Position numbers and translations under genes: made by a program
Source: Candidatus Aminicenantes bacterium UBA876
Lineage (GTDB): Bacteria; Acidobacteriota; Aminicenantia; UBA2199
Direction: 5' to 3'
DNA: 18,983 bases
Assembly: GCA_002294665.1 (NCBI GenBank)
Contig: DBFQ01000071.1
Coordinates: 2,047 to 21,029 of the forward strand
In this document: one piece after another, positions 1-6,963 of the stretch
Position numbering within the stretch: the stretch's first letter is position 1
How the letters are laid out: each line of letters opens with the position of its first letter
Notes under the pieces: model-generated
Seen by the model: only the letters and a program-made list of their open reading frames with translations
The model's database searches: none
Told to the model about the DNA's origin: nothing

Positions 1-1124
1 GGATAGAGCGAAAACGCCACGGCGAACTCTCCTCCATCCACCAGCTTCATCAGTTCCCCGGTGCCGCGGATGCCGCCCACAAAATCGATACGCTCATCGG
101 TCCGGGGATTCTCGATGCCCAGGACCGGGGCCAGAAGGCGGGTCTGCAGGATGGATACATCCAGCGAAGCCACCGGATCGGCGGAATCGAAACTCTCCGG
201 GCGGGCCGTCAGGCGATACCAGTTGCCGTTGAGATACATCGAAAACTCGTGCACCTGCCGTGGATCGGGATCCCCTTGCTCACTGATTTCGAACGCCTTT
301 TCCACCCGTTCCAGAAACGCCGGAACAGACAACCCGTTCAGATCACGTACCACCCGGTTGTAGGGCAGGATCTTCATCTGATTGTGGGGAAAGATCACCG
401 CCAGGAAAAAGTTGTATTCCTCATCCCCGGAATGGTCGGGATTGGCGCTTTCACGTGCGACCTTCACCCGGGTGGCCGCCGCGGAACGGTGATGGCCGTC
501 GGCCACATACAGCGTCTCCATGCTCCGGAACGCCGTCTGAACCTGGCGGATCCATTCGGGATCCCGGATCACGTAAAACACGTGACGCACACCGTCGGCG
601 GTGGTGAAATCATATACCGGTTCGGTCTGTAACCCGCGGGCAAAAAGTGCGTCCACATCGGCGCGTTGTTTGAAAGTCAGAAAAACCGGTCCGGTATTGG
701 CATTCAATGTCTGGATATGACGCATGCGGTCGGTTTCTTTCTGTTCACGCGTCAGTTCATGCTTGCGGATCACATCGTCCAGGTAATCCCGGGCTGAAGC
801 GCCGGCCACCAGTCCCACCTGTTCATGCCCCTTCCATAACTGGCGGTAGAGATAAAAACAGGGTTCATCATCCTGGATCAGCACATTGTCTTCGCGCATG
901 CGCCGGAGATTTTCCCGGGCCTTGGCATATACTTCGTCCGCGTACAGATCGGTGCCCACAGGCAAGTCGATCTCCGGCTTGACCACGTGAAGAAAGGAAT
1001 GGGGATTGCCGTCCGCCATTGCCCGCGCTTCAGCTGAGTTCAACACGTCATAGGGAGGCGACGCCACTTTCGCGGCCAGGTCCGGCCGGGGGCGCAGCCC
1101 CCTGAAAGGTTCGATTCTTGCCAT
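1..1124 (-). CDS. DUF1015 family protein (C-terminus cut by window edge)
   Basis: The reading frame starts at an ATG (1124-1122) preceded by a strong AGAGGAG ribosome binding site and runs open to the left edge, about 374 residues. The protein begins MARIEPFRGLRPRPDLAAKV and soon after has the family-typical SPPYDVL. Around residue 208 lies the conserved ADGHHRSAA segment, the family hallmark. The last visible residues (FAVAFSLY) fit the region where DUF1015 proteins have roughly 40 residues left, so only the tail is missing. No signal peptide or membrane helix is seen, so the protein is probably cytosolic. DUF1015 proteins are widespread and often lie near serine-biosynthesis genes in other genomes, but their function is not settled and no such gene is here. 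A dedicated promoter sits about 65 bases upstream, so the gene need not depend on fabD transcription. Confidence 0.9.
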   Translation of the reverse strand, partial: MARIEPFRGLRPRPDLAAKVASPPYDVLNSAEARAMADGNPHSFLHVVKPEIDLPVGTDLYADEVYAKARENLRRMREDNVLIQDDEPCFYLYRQLWKGHEQVGLVAGASARDYLDDVIRKHELTREQKETDRMRHIQTLNANTGPVFLTFKQRADVDALFARGLQTEPVYDFTTADGVRHVFYVIRDPEWIRQVQTAFRSMETLYVADGHHRSAAATRVKVARESANPDHSGDEEYNFFLAVIFPHNQMKILPYNRVVRDLNGLSVPAFLERVEKAFEISEQGDPDPRQVHEFSMYLNGNWYRLTARPESFDSADPVASLDVSILQTRLLAPVLGIENPRTDERIDFVGGIRGTGELMKLVDGGEFAVAFSLY

Positions 1125-1190
1125 TTGCAATCTCCTCTAAACACCGGCGGTCCGGGAGTGGAATACCGGGGTCCCCGGGAATTTTTCCGC

Positions 1191-1229
1191 ATTTATTATA
1201 GAATCACCCCGGAGGTTGTCAACCTCCGG
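1191..1229 (-). promoter_or_regulatory. consensus sigma70-type promoter for the DUF1015 gene, with a palindrome over its -35 box
   Basis: On the minus strand TTGACA (1222-1217) is followed by a 16-base spacer and TATAAT (1200-1195). Both hexamers match consensus exactly. Transcription would start near 1188, leaving a leader of about 64 bases before the DUF1015 ATG. The -35 box lies at the centre of a perfect inverted repeat with arms CCGGAGGTT (1209-1217) and AACCTCCGG (1221-1229) and a 3-base centre. The fabD stop codon (TGA, 1221-1219) is inside the -35 box. The palindrome could be an operator or a short RNA hairpin at the end of fabD; no T-run follows it, so an intrinsic terminator is unlikely. 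Confidence 0.7.
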
Positions 1230-2154
1230 AGCGAAGGGACTCAAAGCTTTTCAGATCATCCAGGCAGGATAGATTCAAGACCTCCACCCGCAGATCCAGT
1301 TCACGGGCCGTCCGCTTCAACAGGCCCGAAAGCACCCGTCCGCTGCCGATCTCCACATAGGTTTCGACGCCCAGGTCCACGAGCAGGTAACGCATGGTTT
1401 CAAACCAGTACACCGGGCGTGAAACCTGACGTCGCAACCCGTCCCGGGCCGCATCTCCTTTCCCGACGACAGCGACATCGACGTTGTTGATCACGGGAAA
1501 AGCCGGGTCCGCAAAAGCGACCGCTTCCAGATCCACGCCGAGGCGTTCTTCCGCGGGAGCCATCAGAGGGGAATGAAAGGGAGCGGACACGGGCAGATAC
1601 ACATGCTTGGGTGCAGCCACCCTGGCCACGATTTCTTCCACCGCGGTTTTCTCGCCGGAGATCACCACCTGGGTGGCGCTGTTGTGGTTGGCCAAAGAAA
1701 CATTGCCGTCAACCTCGTCCAGCGCGGCTCTGACCGCAGCCATATCCGCTCCGATCAGGGCGGCCATGGCGCCTTTCCCGGGAGGGACCGCTTCCTGCAT
1801 GTAGCGCCCGCGCTTGTTCACCAGTTCCACGGCCCGGGAAAACTCCAGCGTCCCGGCACAGGTAAAGGCGGAGTACTCACCCAGGCTGTGACCGGCCGCG
1901 ACGGCAGGCAGTTGACCCAGCAGGCGGAAGAGAATGTATGAAACGGTCAGCAATGCCGGCTGGGTATTGTGGGTAAGCGTCAACTCCGCTTCCGGGCCCT
2001 CGAAACAGATGCGGCTGAGCGGATAACCGAGTACTTCGTCCGCCAGCAAGAACTGCCGGCGGCCTTCCTCTGTATGCTCAAACAGGTCCCGGCCCATGCC
2101 CACGAGCTGGGAACCCTGCCCGGGAAACAGAAACGCGCTGTCTTTCAGATTCAT
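1219..2154 (-). CDS. fabD: malonyl-CoA:ACP transacylase
   Basis: FabD moves the malonyl group from malonyl-CoA to acyl carrier protein, supplying the extender unit for type II fatty acid synthesis in the cytosol. The 311-residue length is normal. Visible motifs are GQGSQ (residues 12-16), the nucleophile elbow GHSLGEYSA with catalytic Ser90, Arg115 in NKRGRYMQ that binds the malonyl carboxylate in the family, and catalytic His194 in APFHSPLM. The start chosen is ATG at 2154, giving MNLKDSAFLFPGQGS, with GGGAG just upstream. An in-frame extension to 2217 adds 21 residues without family similarity and is rejected. The gene stands alone: the usual fabH, fabG or acpP neighbours are absent, with a DUF1015 gene downstream and a transporter upstream. 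Its stop codon overlaps the promoter of the downstream gene. Confidence 0.95.
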   Translation of the reverse strand: MNLKDSAFLFPGQGSQLVGMGRDLFEHTEEGRRQFLLADEVLGYPLSRICFEGPEAELTLTHNTQPALLTVSYILFRLLGQLPAVAAGHSLGEYSAFTCAGTLEFSRAVELVNKRGRYMQEAVPPGKGAMAALIGADMAAVRAALDEVDGNVSLANHNSATQVVISGEKTAVEEIVARVAAPKHVYLPVSAPFHSPLMAPAEERLGVDLEAVAFADPAFPVINNVDVAVVGKGDAARDGLRRQVSRPVYWFETMRYLLVDLGVETYVEIGSGRVLSGLLKRTARELDLRVEVLNLSCLDDLKSFESLRSGG

Positions 2155-2189
2155 GAAAACACTCCCTTGGTCGGCGGTATCAGTCCGCC

Positions 2190-2217
2190 ATTGTATCACA
2201 ACCCCGTCCGGCGGCAA
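2190..2217 (-). promoter_or_regulatory. possible fabD promoter
   Basis: On the minus strand TTGCCG (2217-2212) and TACAAT (2195-2190) are separated by 16 bases, within the 69-base gap between the transporter stop and the fabD start. A short hairpin (GGCGG/CCGCC arms, 2173-2189) would fall in the leader. The match is moderate (4/6 and 5/6). Confidence 0.4.
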
Positions 2218-2223
2218 GCCGGT

Positions 2224-3486
2224 TCACTTCGCCTCGGGATACAGCCCCTTTTCGCCCTCGCTATGTGCCACAATCACCGCGCCCACGCTGTCGCTGAAAA
2301 TATTCACCGTGGTGCGGAACATGTCCAGGGGCCGATCCACCGCCAGCATGGCGCCGATGATCACCCCCACCTGGGCGTCCCGGAAACCGATGGCCTGGGT
2401 GACAATGAAAATCACCACCAAACCGGCCGAGGGGATCCCGGCGCAGCCGATCGCGCTCAACAACGCCGTCAACACCACGGTGAACTGCTGGGCCAGGGTC
2501 AGTTTCATGGCCAGGACCTGGCTGATGAAAATCACCCCGGCGCATTCGTACAGGGCGGTGCCGTTCATGTTGACCGTCGCGCCCAGGGGCAGGACGAAAC
2601 TGGACACGGTATTGGATACGCCGGCGCGCTTTTCCACGTTGTTCATGGTGACCGGCAAGGTGGCATTGGACGAACAGGTTGAAAAAGCGGTCATGATGGC
2701 CGGCGCCATGGCGCGGAAATGGCGGCGTGGATCCAGGCGGGTGGAAAAAAACAACAGCGTCGGCAGTACCACAAACATGTGAAGGGAAAACCCTGTCAAT
2801 ATGGTGACCATGTACAGCCCCAGGGTGCGGAACAACTCCAGTCCCGCTCCGGCCACCGCCTGGGTCATCAGACCGAAAACGCCCAGGGGCGCCAGGCGGA
2901 TGATCATCTCCGTGATCTGCATCATCACGTCGAAACCCGCGCGGAAGAAGCCTTCCAGCAGCCGCCGGCTCTCCCCGCCCAGCCGGTTCAACCCCACCCC
3001 CAGCAGAATGGCGAAAAAAATAACGCCCAGGATCTGGCCGTCCGCGGCCGCCTTGATGGGATTCAGGGGGATCATATCGATGAGAATCTGCCCGATGGAA
3101 GCCGGTTTTTCCAAAGCTGCGGCGTCGAAATCATGACCGGCTCCGATGCGAGCGCCTTCGCCGGGGCGGATGGCATTGGCCAGCAGGATACCGATCACGA
3201 TCGCCAGCAGGCTGGATACCAGGTAATACGCGAATGTTTTTGAGCCCAGGCGTCCCAGGCGGCGGCTGTCGCCCACTCCGGCCACTCCGGTCACGATACT
3301 GGTAAAGATCAGCGGTACGATCACCATGCGCAAAAGGCGGATGAAAATGGTTCCCATGGCCGTAATTCCGCCGTAGAACCAGCCTCCGGGTTCACCGCCC
3401 GGCAACGCCTGGAACAGAATGCCCGCACCCAGCCCCATGAACATGGCAATGGCGATCTGCCAGTGGAGTTTTAATTTCCACCACAT
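2224..3486 (-). CDS. dicarboxylate/amino acid:cation symporter (DAACS/SDF family)
   Basis: A 420-residue polytopic inner-membrane protein of the glutamate/aspartate/C4-dicarboxylate symporter family, which takes up acidic substrates coupled to Na+ or H+. The re-entrant loop motif CSSNATLPV is at 271-279, the unwound TM7 motif NMNGT at 306-310, the second hairpin IPSAG at 351-355, and the TM8 signature DRPLDMFRTTVNIFSD at 384-399. Asp388, Arg391, Asn395 and Asp399 match GltPh Asp394, Arg397, Asn401 and Asp405. Keeping the Arg argues for an acidic substrate. Oddly, the usual NMD motif reads NMN: the Asp (GltPh D312, a Na+ ligand) is Asn308. The ATG start at 3486 has a GGAGG site four bases away. 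The gene is divergent from a second, unrelated glutamate-type symporter. The exact substrate cannot be read from sequence. Confidence 0.92.
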   Translation of the reverse strand: MWWKLKLHWQIAIAMFMGLGAGILFQALPGGEPGGWFYGGITAMGTIFIRLLRMVIVPLIFTSIVTGVAGVGDSRRLGRLGSKTFAYYLVSSLLAIVIGILLANAIRPGEGARIGAGHDFDAAALEKPASIGQILIDMIPLNPIKAAADGQILGVIFFAILLGVGLNRLGGESRRLLEGFFRAGFDVMMQITEMIIRLAPLGVFGLMTQAVAGAGLELFRTLGLYMVTILTGFSLHMFVVLPTLLFFSTRLDPRRHFRAMAPAIMTAFSTCSSNATLPVTMNNVEKRAGVSNTVSSFVLPLGATVNMNGTALYECAGVIFISQVLAMKLTLAQQFTVVLTALLSAIGCAGIPSAGLVVIFIVTQAIGFRDAQVGVIIGAMLAVDRPLDMFRTTVNIFSDSVGAVIVAHSEGEKGLYPEAK

Positions 3487-3525
3487 CTTTCCTCCGGAAA
3501 ACCGTTCCGCTTTGCCGCGGCCACC

Positions 3526-3554
3526 ATTATAACCAGCATCGAACAGCGGCGCAA
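3526..3554 (-). promoter_or_regulatory. possible promoter of the DAACS transporter
   Basis: On the minus strand a perfect TATAAT (3531-3526) lies 17 bases from a weak TTGCGC (3554-3549). This gives a leader of about 35 bases before the ATG at 3486. The -35 box overlaps the left arm of an inverted repeat shared with the divergent gene. Confidence 0.5.
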
Positions 3555-3568
3555 TCCGCCGCGGTTGC
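3551..3568. repeat. inverted repeat between the divergent transporter promoters (operator candidate)
   Basis: Arms GCAA(T)CCG (3551-3558) and CGGTTGC (3562-3568) pair over seven positions with one unpaired T. The left arm carries the -35 TTGC of the DAACS promoter on the minus strand, and the right arm carries the -35 TTGC of the GltS-type promoter. A bound regulator could block both. No experimental support is available. Confidence 0.35.
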
Positions 3569-3594
3569 CTTTGCCGGGCATCTACTGGTATAGT
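3565..3594 (+). promoter_or_regulatory. possible promoter of the GltS-family gene, implying a leaderless mRNA
   Basis: TTGCCT (3565-3570), an 18-base spacer and TATAGT (3589-3594) form a plausible promoter. Transcription would begin near 3601, which is the favoured GTG start codon. No Shine-Dalgarno sequence precedes either candidate start. Confidence 0.35.
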
Positions 3595-3600
3595 GAGCGC

Positions 3601-4956
3601 GTGGACGCGGTCACTTCATTCTGCGGGTTGAGCCTGCTCCTGGTGCTGGGAAAAATCCTGCGCATCCGTATCCGCCTGTTGCAACGGCTCTATATTCCCA
3701 CTTCCGTCATCGGCGGCACACTGGGACTGATCATCCTGCAAACCGGGGGACAGCATATTCCCGCAGGCTGGACGCTGGGGTGGAGCGAACTGCCCGGGTT
3801 TCTGATCAACATTGTTTTCGCCGCCCTGTTTCTGGGGGTGACCATTCCACCCCTGAAAGAAATCTGGCGGCGTTCCGCCCCCCAACTGGCCTACGGACAG
3901 ATCGTGGCCTGGGGCCAATACCTCGTGGGCATGGGGATGGTGCTCTTCATTCTGGGCCCCCTGTTCGGCCTCCCCGATGTGTTCGGCGTGATCGTGGAAG
4001 TGGGTTTTGAAGGCGGCCACGGCACCGCCGCCGGATTGCGGGAGACATTCGCCGCCTTCCGCTGGCCGGAGGGTTCCGATTACGCTTTGGCCTCCGCCAC
4101 AGTCGGCGTGATTTCCGCCATTGTGGGCGGCATCATCCTGATCAATTGGGCGGCACGCCGCAACTTCACCCATCGCCTGAAGCCGCTTGATCAGCTGGGG
4201 ACCGGGGAATGGGGCGGATTCTACTCCCCGGATCACCGTCCCATCGCCGGCCGTCAGACCGTTCCCGCCGACTCCATCGACAGCCTGGCGTTTCACCTGG
4301 CCGTGATCGGCATCGCCGTGTTGATCGGGTTCGGCATCAAGCAGGCGTTGATCCATGCCGAACAGCTGTGGCCTTCATTGCAGCGCTCGCACGTCTTTTC
4401 CGGATTCCCGCTTTTCCCACTCTGCATGCTGGGCGGGCTGACGGTTCAGGTTTTTCTGGACCGCTTCCGCAGAATCCCCTTCGTGCCCCTGGATCACGCC
4501 CTGATGCAGCGCCTGTCCGGAACCGCGCTGGATTTCCTGGTGGTATCCGCCATCAGCACCATCCGCCTGGAGATCATCACCGCCCGATGGCTGCCCTTTC
4601 TCCTGATTGTGACGGGAGGCATCATCTGGAACGTGTTCTGCGTCATGTTCCTGGCCCGGCGGGTATTGCCGGACGCCTGGTTCGAACGCGCCATCGCGGA
4701 AATGGGCCAATCCATGGGGGTAACCGCCACGGGTCTGTTGCTCCTGAGGGCCGTGGACCCGGAAAACGAAACCGCGGCGCCTTCCGCGTTCGGTTACAAG
4801 CAATTGTTGCACGAACCCTTCATGGGCGGCGGTCTGTGGACATCGATGGCCATTCCCCTGGTCGTGATCCACGGCGGCATGCCGGTCTTTGTCCTCAGCG
4901 CCGTGGTGATCGCCGCCTGGCTGCTGGTGCTGCGCCTGCTGCGCAAACGCGCCTGA
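3601..4956 (+). CDS. gltS: GltS-family sodium:glutamate symporter
   Basis: A polytopic membrane protein of about 451 residues in the GltS (ESS) family, which imports glutamate with Na+ and is unrelated in sequence to the DAACS family next door. Both inverted halves are recognisable. The N-terminal half has LQRLYIPTSVIGGTLGL and the signature GFEGGHGTAAGLRETF. The C-terminal half has EMGQSMGVTATGLLLLRAVD followed by YKQLLHEPFMGGGLWTS. It belongs to the longer subfamily (E. coli GltS is about 400 residues). The start is uncertain: GTG at 3601 gives VDAVTSFCGLSLL, the natural N-terminus for the family, while a TTG at 3565 would add 12 residues that overlap the predicted promoter. Neither has a clear ribosome binding site. 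The stop at 4956 is 70 bases before the diguanylate cyclase gene. Confidence 0.9.
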   Translation: MDAVTSFCGLSLLLVLGKILRIRIRLLQRLYIPTSVIGGTLGLIILQTGGQHIPAGWTLGWSELPGFLINIVFAALFLGVTIPPLKEIWRRSAPQLAYGQIVAWGQYLVGMGMVLFILGPLFGLPDVFGVIVEVGFEGGHGTAAGLRETFAAFRWPEGSDYALASATVGVISAIVGGIILINWAARRNFTHRLKPLDQLGTGEWGGFYSPDHRPIAGRQTVPADSIDSLAFHLAVIGIAVLIGFGIKQALIHAEQLWPSLQRSHVFSGFPLFPLCMLGGLTVQVFLDRFRRIPFVPLDHALMQRLSGTALDFLVVSAISTIRLEIITARWLPFLLIVTGGIIWNVFCVMFLARRVLPDAWFERAIAEMGQSMGVTATGLLLLRAVDPENETAAPSAFGYKQLLHEPFMGGGLWTSMAIPLVVIHGGMPVFVLSAVVIAAWLLVLRLLRKRA

Positions 4957-4991
4957 ATCCGACCATTCCGCTACCCGACGGCGGAACAGAT

Positions 4992-5000
4992 TGTTATAAT
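4992..5000 (+). promoter_or_regulatory. extended -10 promoter for the diguanylate cyclase gene
   Basis: TGTTATAAT is a perfect extended -10 element (TGnTATAAT). No convincing -35 box lies 17 bases upstream, as expected for this promoter class. Transcription would start near 5007, about 20 bases before the start codon region. Confidence 0.5.
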
Positions 5001-5024
5001 CACTCGATGGCAGGAGAATCACGA

Positions 5025-5048
5025 ATGTGGATGAGCGGATGGATATGA
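5025..5048 (+). CDS. 7-codon ORF overlapping the diguanylate cyclase start (possible leader peptide)
   Basis: ATG at 5025 lies 8 bases after AGGAG (5012-5016), the best-spaced start in this region, and encodes MWMSGWI followed by TGA (5046-5048). The stop overlaps an in-frame ATG (5045) of the cyclase in an ATGATG arrangement, a layout typical of translational coupling. It may simply be chance overlap with the true GTG start at 5027. It is too short to judge by coding statistics. Confidence 0.25.
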   Translation: MWMSGWI

Positions 5049-6187
5049 TGTTTTCCTTTCCGTCCATTGAGTTGTGGGAGGCTTTCGGCGCCGGCATCTA
5101 CCTCTCTTTCGGAATCATCCATATCGATCTCTGGTTGCGCCGCCGCGAGCGTCTGGGTCACCTCTGGCTGGGCGCCGCCAGTTTCGCCGCGCTGGCGGTC
5201 GACATCACCGGCATGATGCAACGCCACCCGGAGACTGCTGCAACCTGGGTCGTCGTGCTGAACTCCCTGGGCGTAGCGGCGGCAACGGCCGCCATCTTCG
5301 AGTTCGTCTCCTCGCTGGGCAACGATCCACCGCGGCGCCTCGCCCGCGCCTTGGAGTTGTCCCTGCTGCTTCTGGCTCCCTTGACCGTTCTGGACTCCCC
5401 GGCGCTGTTGCCGGCCATGCTGCTCGGCTGCTTCATTCTGCTGCTCTGGGCGATGTGGAAGGCCTTCCGTGCGGCACGGGCAGGGGACAGGGACTTGAAC
5501 ATGGTGGCGCGGGGGCTGCTGGTGCTCATCGCCTGTCTGCTGGCCGACCTGGTGCAGGAACTCGGGGCCATTTCCCTGCCCCACGGCCTGCCCATCCTGG
5601 GTTTCGCCGTGCTTTTCCTGGCTGCGGCCCGTTCGCTGCATGACCGTTTCGGCCGCGAAGAGGAGGCCTCGCGCACCGACCCTCTCACCGGACTGCTGAA
5701 CCGCCGAAGCTTCCTGGAATCCAGCGACGGGGCGCTGGTGCGCGGGAGGCGTTCGGGGCTGCCCCTTTCGGTTGTCCTGGTCGACCTCGACCATTTCAAG
5801 CGCGTGAACGACACGCTGGACCATGCCGCCGGCGACGCCGAGCTGAAGGCGGTCGCCGCTTGCCTCAACTCCAGGCTGCGCGGCCAGGACATCGCGGCCC
5901 GCTGGGGCGGCGAAGAATTCATCCTGTTGCTGCCCGAGACCGCACTTGCCGGAGCACTGCATAAGGCCGATGCCCTGCGCATGGCCGTGGCCGCACTACC
6001 CATCCACAGCGGCCGGAAACGGATCACGGTCACGCTGTCAGCCGGTGTGGCCGAACACGCCCCCGCGAGAAACCTGGAAGAAACGATCGCCCGCGCCGAT
6101 CACGCGCTGTTCCGGGCCAAGCAGGAAGGCCGGGACCGCGTCGTTGCCGACACCGCTGTCGGCCTCAGAACGACGACAAGAGATTGA
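5027..6187 (+). CDS. membrane-anchored diguanylate cyclase (GGDEF domain)
   Basis: The protein makes the second messenger c-di-GMP from two GTP. Residues 1-205 are largely hydrophobic with about six membrane segments (for example roughly 15-33, 45-63, 73-95, 109-122, 127-145, 160-200), forming a likely sensory membrane domain that I cannot name. Residues 215-375 are the GGDEF domain: DPLTGLLNRRSF (218-229), Mg/GTP-binding VDLDHFKRVND (252-262) and active-site WGGEEF (293-298). An inhibitory-site RxxD motif (R285-D288) sits exactly five residues before GGEEF, so product inhibition is likely. No EAL or HD-GYP partner is present. The start may be GTG 5027 (AGGAG 10 bases away) or one of the in-frame ATGs at 5039, 5045 or 5048. 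Downstream it converges with the minus-strand 65-aa gene. Confidence 0.93.
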   Translation: MDERMDMMFSFPSIELWEAFGAGIYLSFGIIHIDLWLRRRERLGHLWLGAASFAALAVDITGMMQRHPETAATWVVVLNSLGVAAATAAIFEFVSSLGNDPPRRLARALELSLLLLAPLTVLDSPALLPAMLLGCFILLLWAMWKAFRAARAGDRDLNMVARGLLVLIACLLADLVQELGAISLPHGLPILGFAVLFLAAARSLHDRFGREEEASRTDPLTGLLNRRSFLESSDGALVRGRRSGLPLSVVLVDLDHFKRVNDTLDHAAGDAELKAVAACLNSRLRGQDIAARWGGEEFILLLPETALAGALHKADALRMAVAALPIHSGRKRITVTLSAGVAEHAPARNLEETIARADHALFRAKQEGRDRVVADTAVGLRTTTRD

Positions 6188-6220
6188 TCGCTTTTTTTTC
6201 CTTTACACCAGGAGGGTGAT

Positions 6221-6418
6221 TCAGGTGGTCGGGTCCGGCTTGGCGGGAGCGTTGGAATCCGGGCGGGGATCATCCACGCGCCGGACCCGGGTGCGGATGT
6301 AGTGGCGCAGTTCGATCTGCAGAGAGATGTAGAGTAACTTGTCCTTGGTTGAAAGGAATTTCAGATCGAATTCCCGGTGTCCGTCAAAGCGAGGATCCCG
6401 GTCCCCTTGCTCAGCCAT
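6221..6418 (-). CDS. 65-residue hypothetical protein, overlapping partner of the nucleotidyltransferase
   Basis: A small charged protein that I do not recognise. The N-terminus (MAEQGDRDPRFDGHREFD) is polar. Residues 19-47 (from LKFLSTKDKL through RVR) probably form one amphipathic helix rich in Lys/Arg, Leu and Ile. The tail is Pro/Asp-rich. There is no signal peptide or cysteine. The ATG lies inside the last codons of the upstream gene (ATGGCTGA, 8-base overlap), and GGGAG about 10 bases upstream can serve it, so translation is probably coupled to the nucleotidyltransferase. The overlap and small size recall two-gene modules in which a nucleotidyltransferase pairs with a small protein, but this is not a recognisable HEPN protein. 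It is the last gene of the leftward operon and could be a chance ORF. Confidence 0.55.
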   Translation of the reverse strand: MAEQGDRDPRFDGHREFDLKFLSTKDKLLYISLQIELRHYIRTRVRRVDDPRPDSNAPAKPDPTT

Positions 6419-6908
6419 GCGATAGTTTCTCCCGCAGGAAAGCGATGTCTTGAATATCCATGGGCCGTTTAACGTTCATGCTTTCCTTGGCTTTAAGCAA
6501 ATCCGGAATGGAAGAGACGGGGATCCGGACCCCCTCGGCCTCGAAGATCACCGCCCGGGAGGACAGTTCCGCAAAGGGAATCGGGTAATCGAGAAACACA
6601 TCGAGCTGGACCAGTCCGTTCTTCCCGGACAGGGTATAGACCAGGGCGCCTTTCTCCAGCAACCATTGTTTGCGTTTTTCCGGATTCAACAGGGAATCCA
6701 CCGGTTCCGGAATCCGGGGAGTGAGCCGGTGGGCGCGCACAAAACCGATCAGACGTTGCAGGTTATCCCTGTCCATGCGCACAAGGATATCAATATCAAA
6801 TGTGGTGCGTTCCGAACCGTGCAGCACGCAGGCCAGTCCGCCGCACAATACGAAATCGACCCGGTGTTCCGTCAAGCCGCGAATGGCGTCAAACAAAAAA
6901 TTGCCCAT
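6411..6908 (-). CDS. nucleotidyltransferase-fold protein (AbiEii/MNT-like)
   Basis: A 165-residue soluble protein with the minimal nucleotidyltransferase fold: the glycine pair in FVLCGGLACVLHGSERTT (Gly23-Gly24), the paired acids DID (Asp38, Asp40) and a third acid in QLDVF (Asp103). The C-terminal DLLKAKESMNVKRPMDIQDIAFL matches the K...R..D..D pattern seen in AbiEii-like and related small nucleotidyltransferases. Such proteins transfer nucleotides to RNA or protein targets, and some are toxins or antitoxins. The substrate here is unknown. ATG at 6908 is preferred because AGGAAAGG lies just upstream; a TTG start at 6953 would add 15 residues without a ribosome site. It follows uvrC by 55 bases and overlaps the small gene downstream by 8 bases. 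Confidence 0.8.
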   Translation of the reverse strand: MGNFLFDAIRGLTEHRVDFVLCGGLACVLHGSERTTFDIDILVRMDRDNLQRLIGFVRAHRLTPRIPEPVDSLLNPEKRKQWLLEKGALVYTLSGKNGLVQLDVFLDYPIPFAELSSRAVIFEAEGVRIPVSSIPDLLKAKESMNVKRPMDIQDIAFLREKLSHG

Positions 6909-6963
6909 AACCTTTCCTGCAGAGAGAATACCCCGGAAAATCCCCGTTTTCAAGCCGGGCGCA

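Noticed and set aside
4209..5048. Long plus-strand frame overlapping the GltS-family gene
   Set aside because: An Arg/His/Gly/Pro-rich shadow frame typical of high-GC DNA; the GltS frame is strongly supported by motifs.
6146..6198. Intrinsic terminator after the diguanylate cyclase (hairpin arms GCCGACA/TGTCGGC and a T8 run)
   Set aside because: The hairpin (6146-6163) lies inside the coding region and about 28 bases before the T-run, so it lacks the stem-then-U-tract form.
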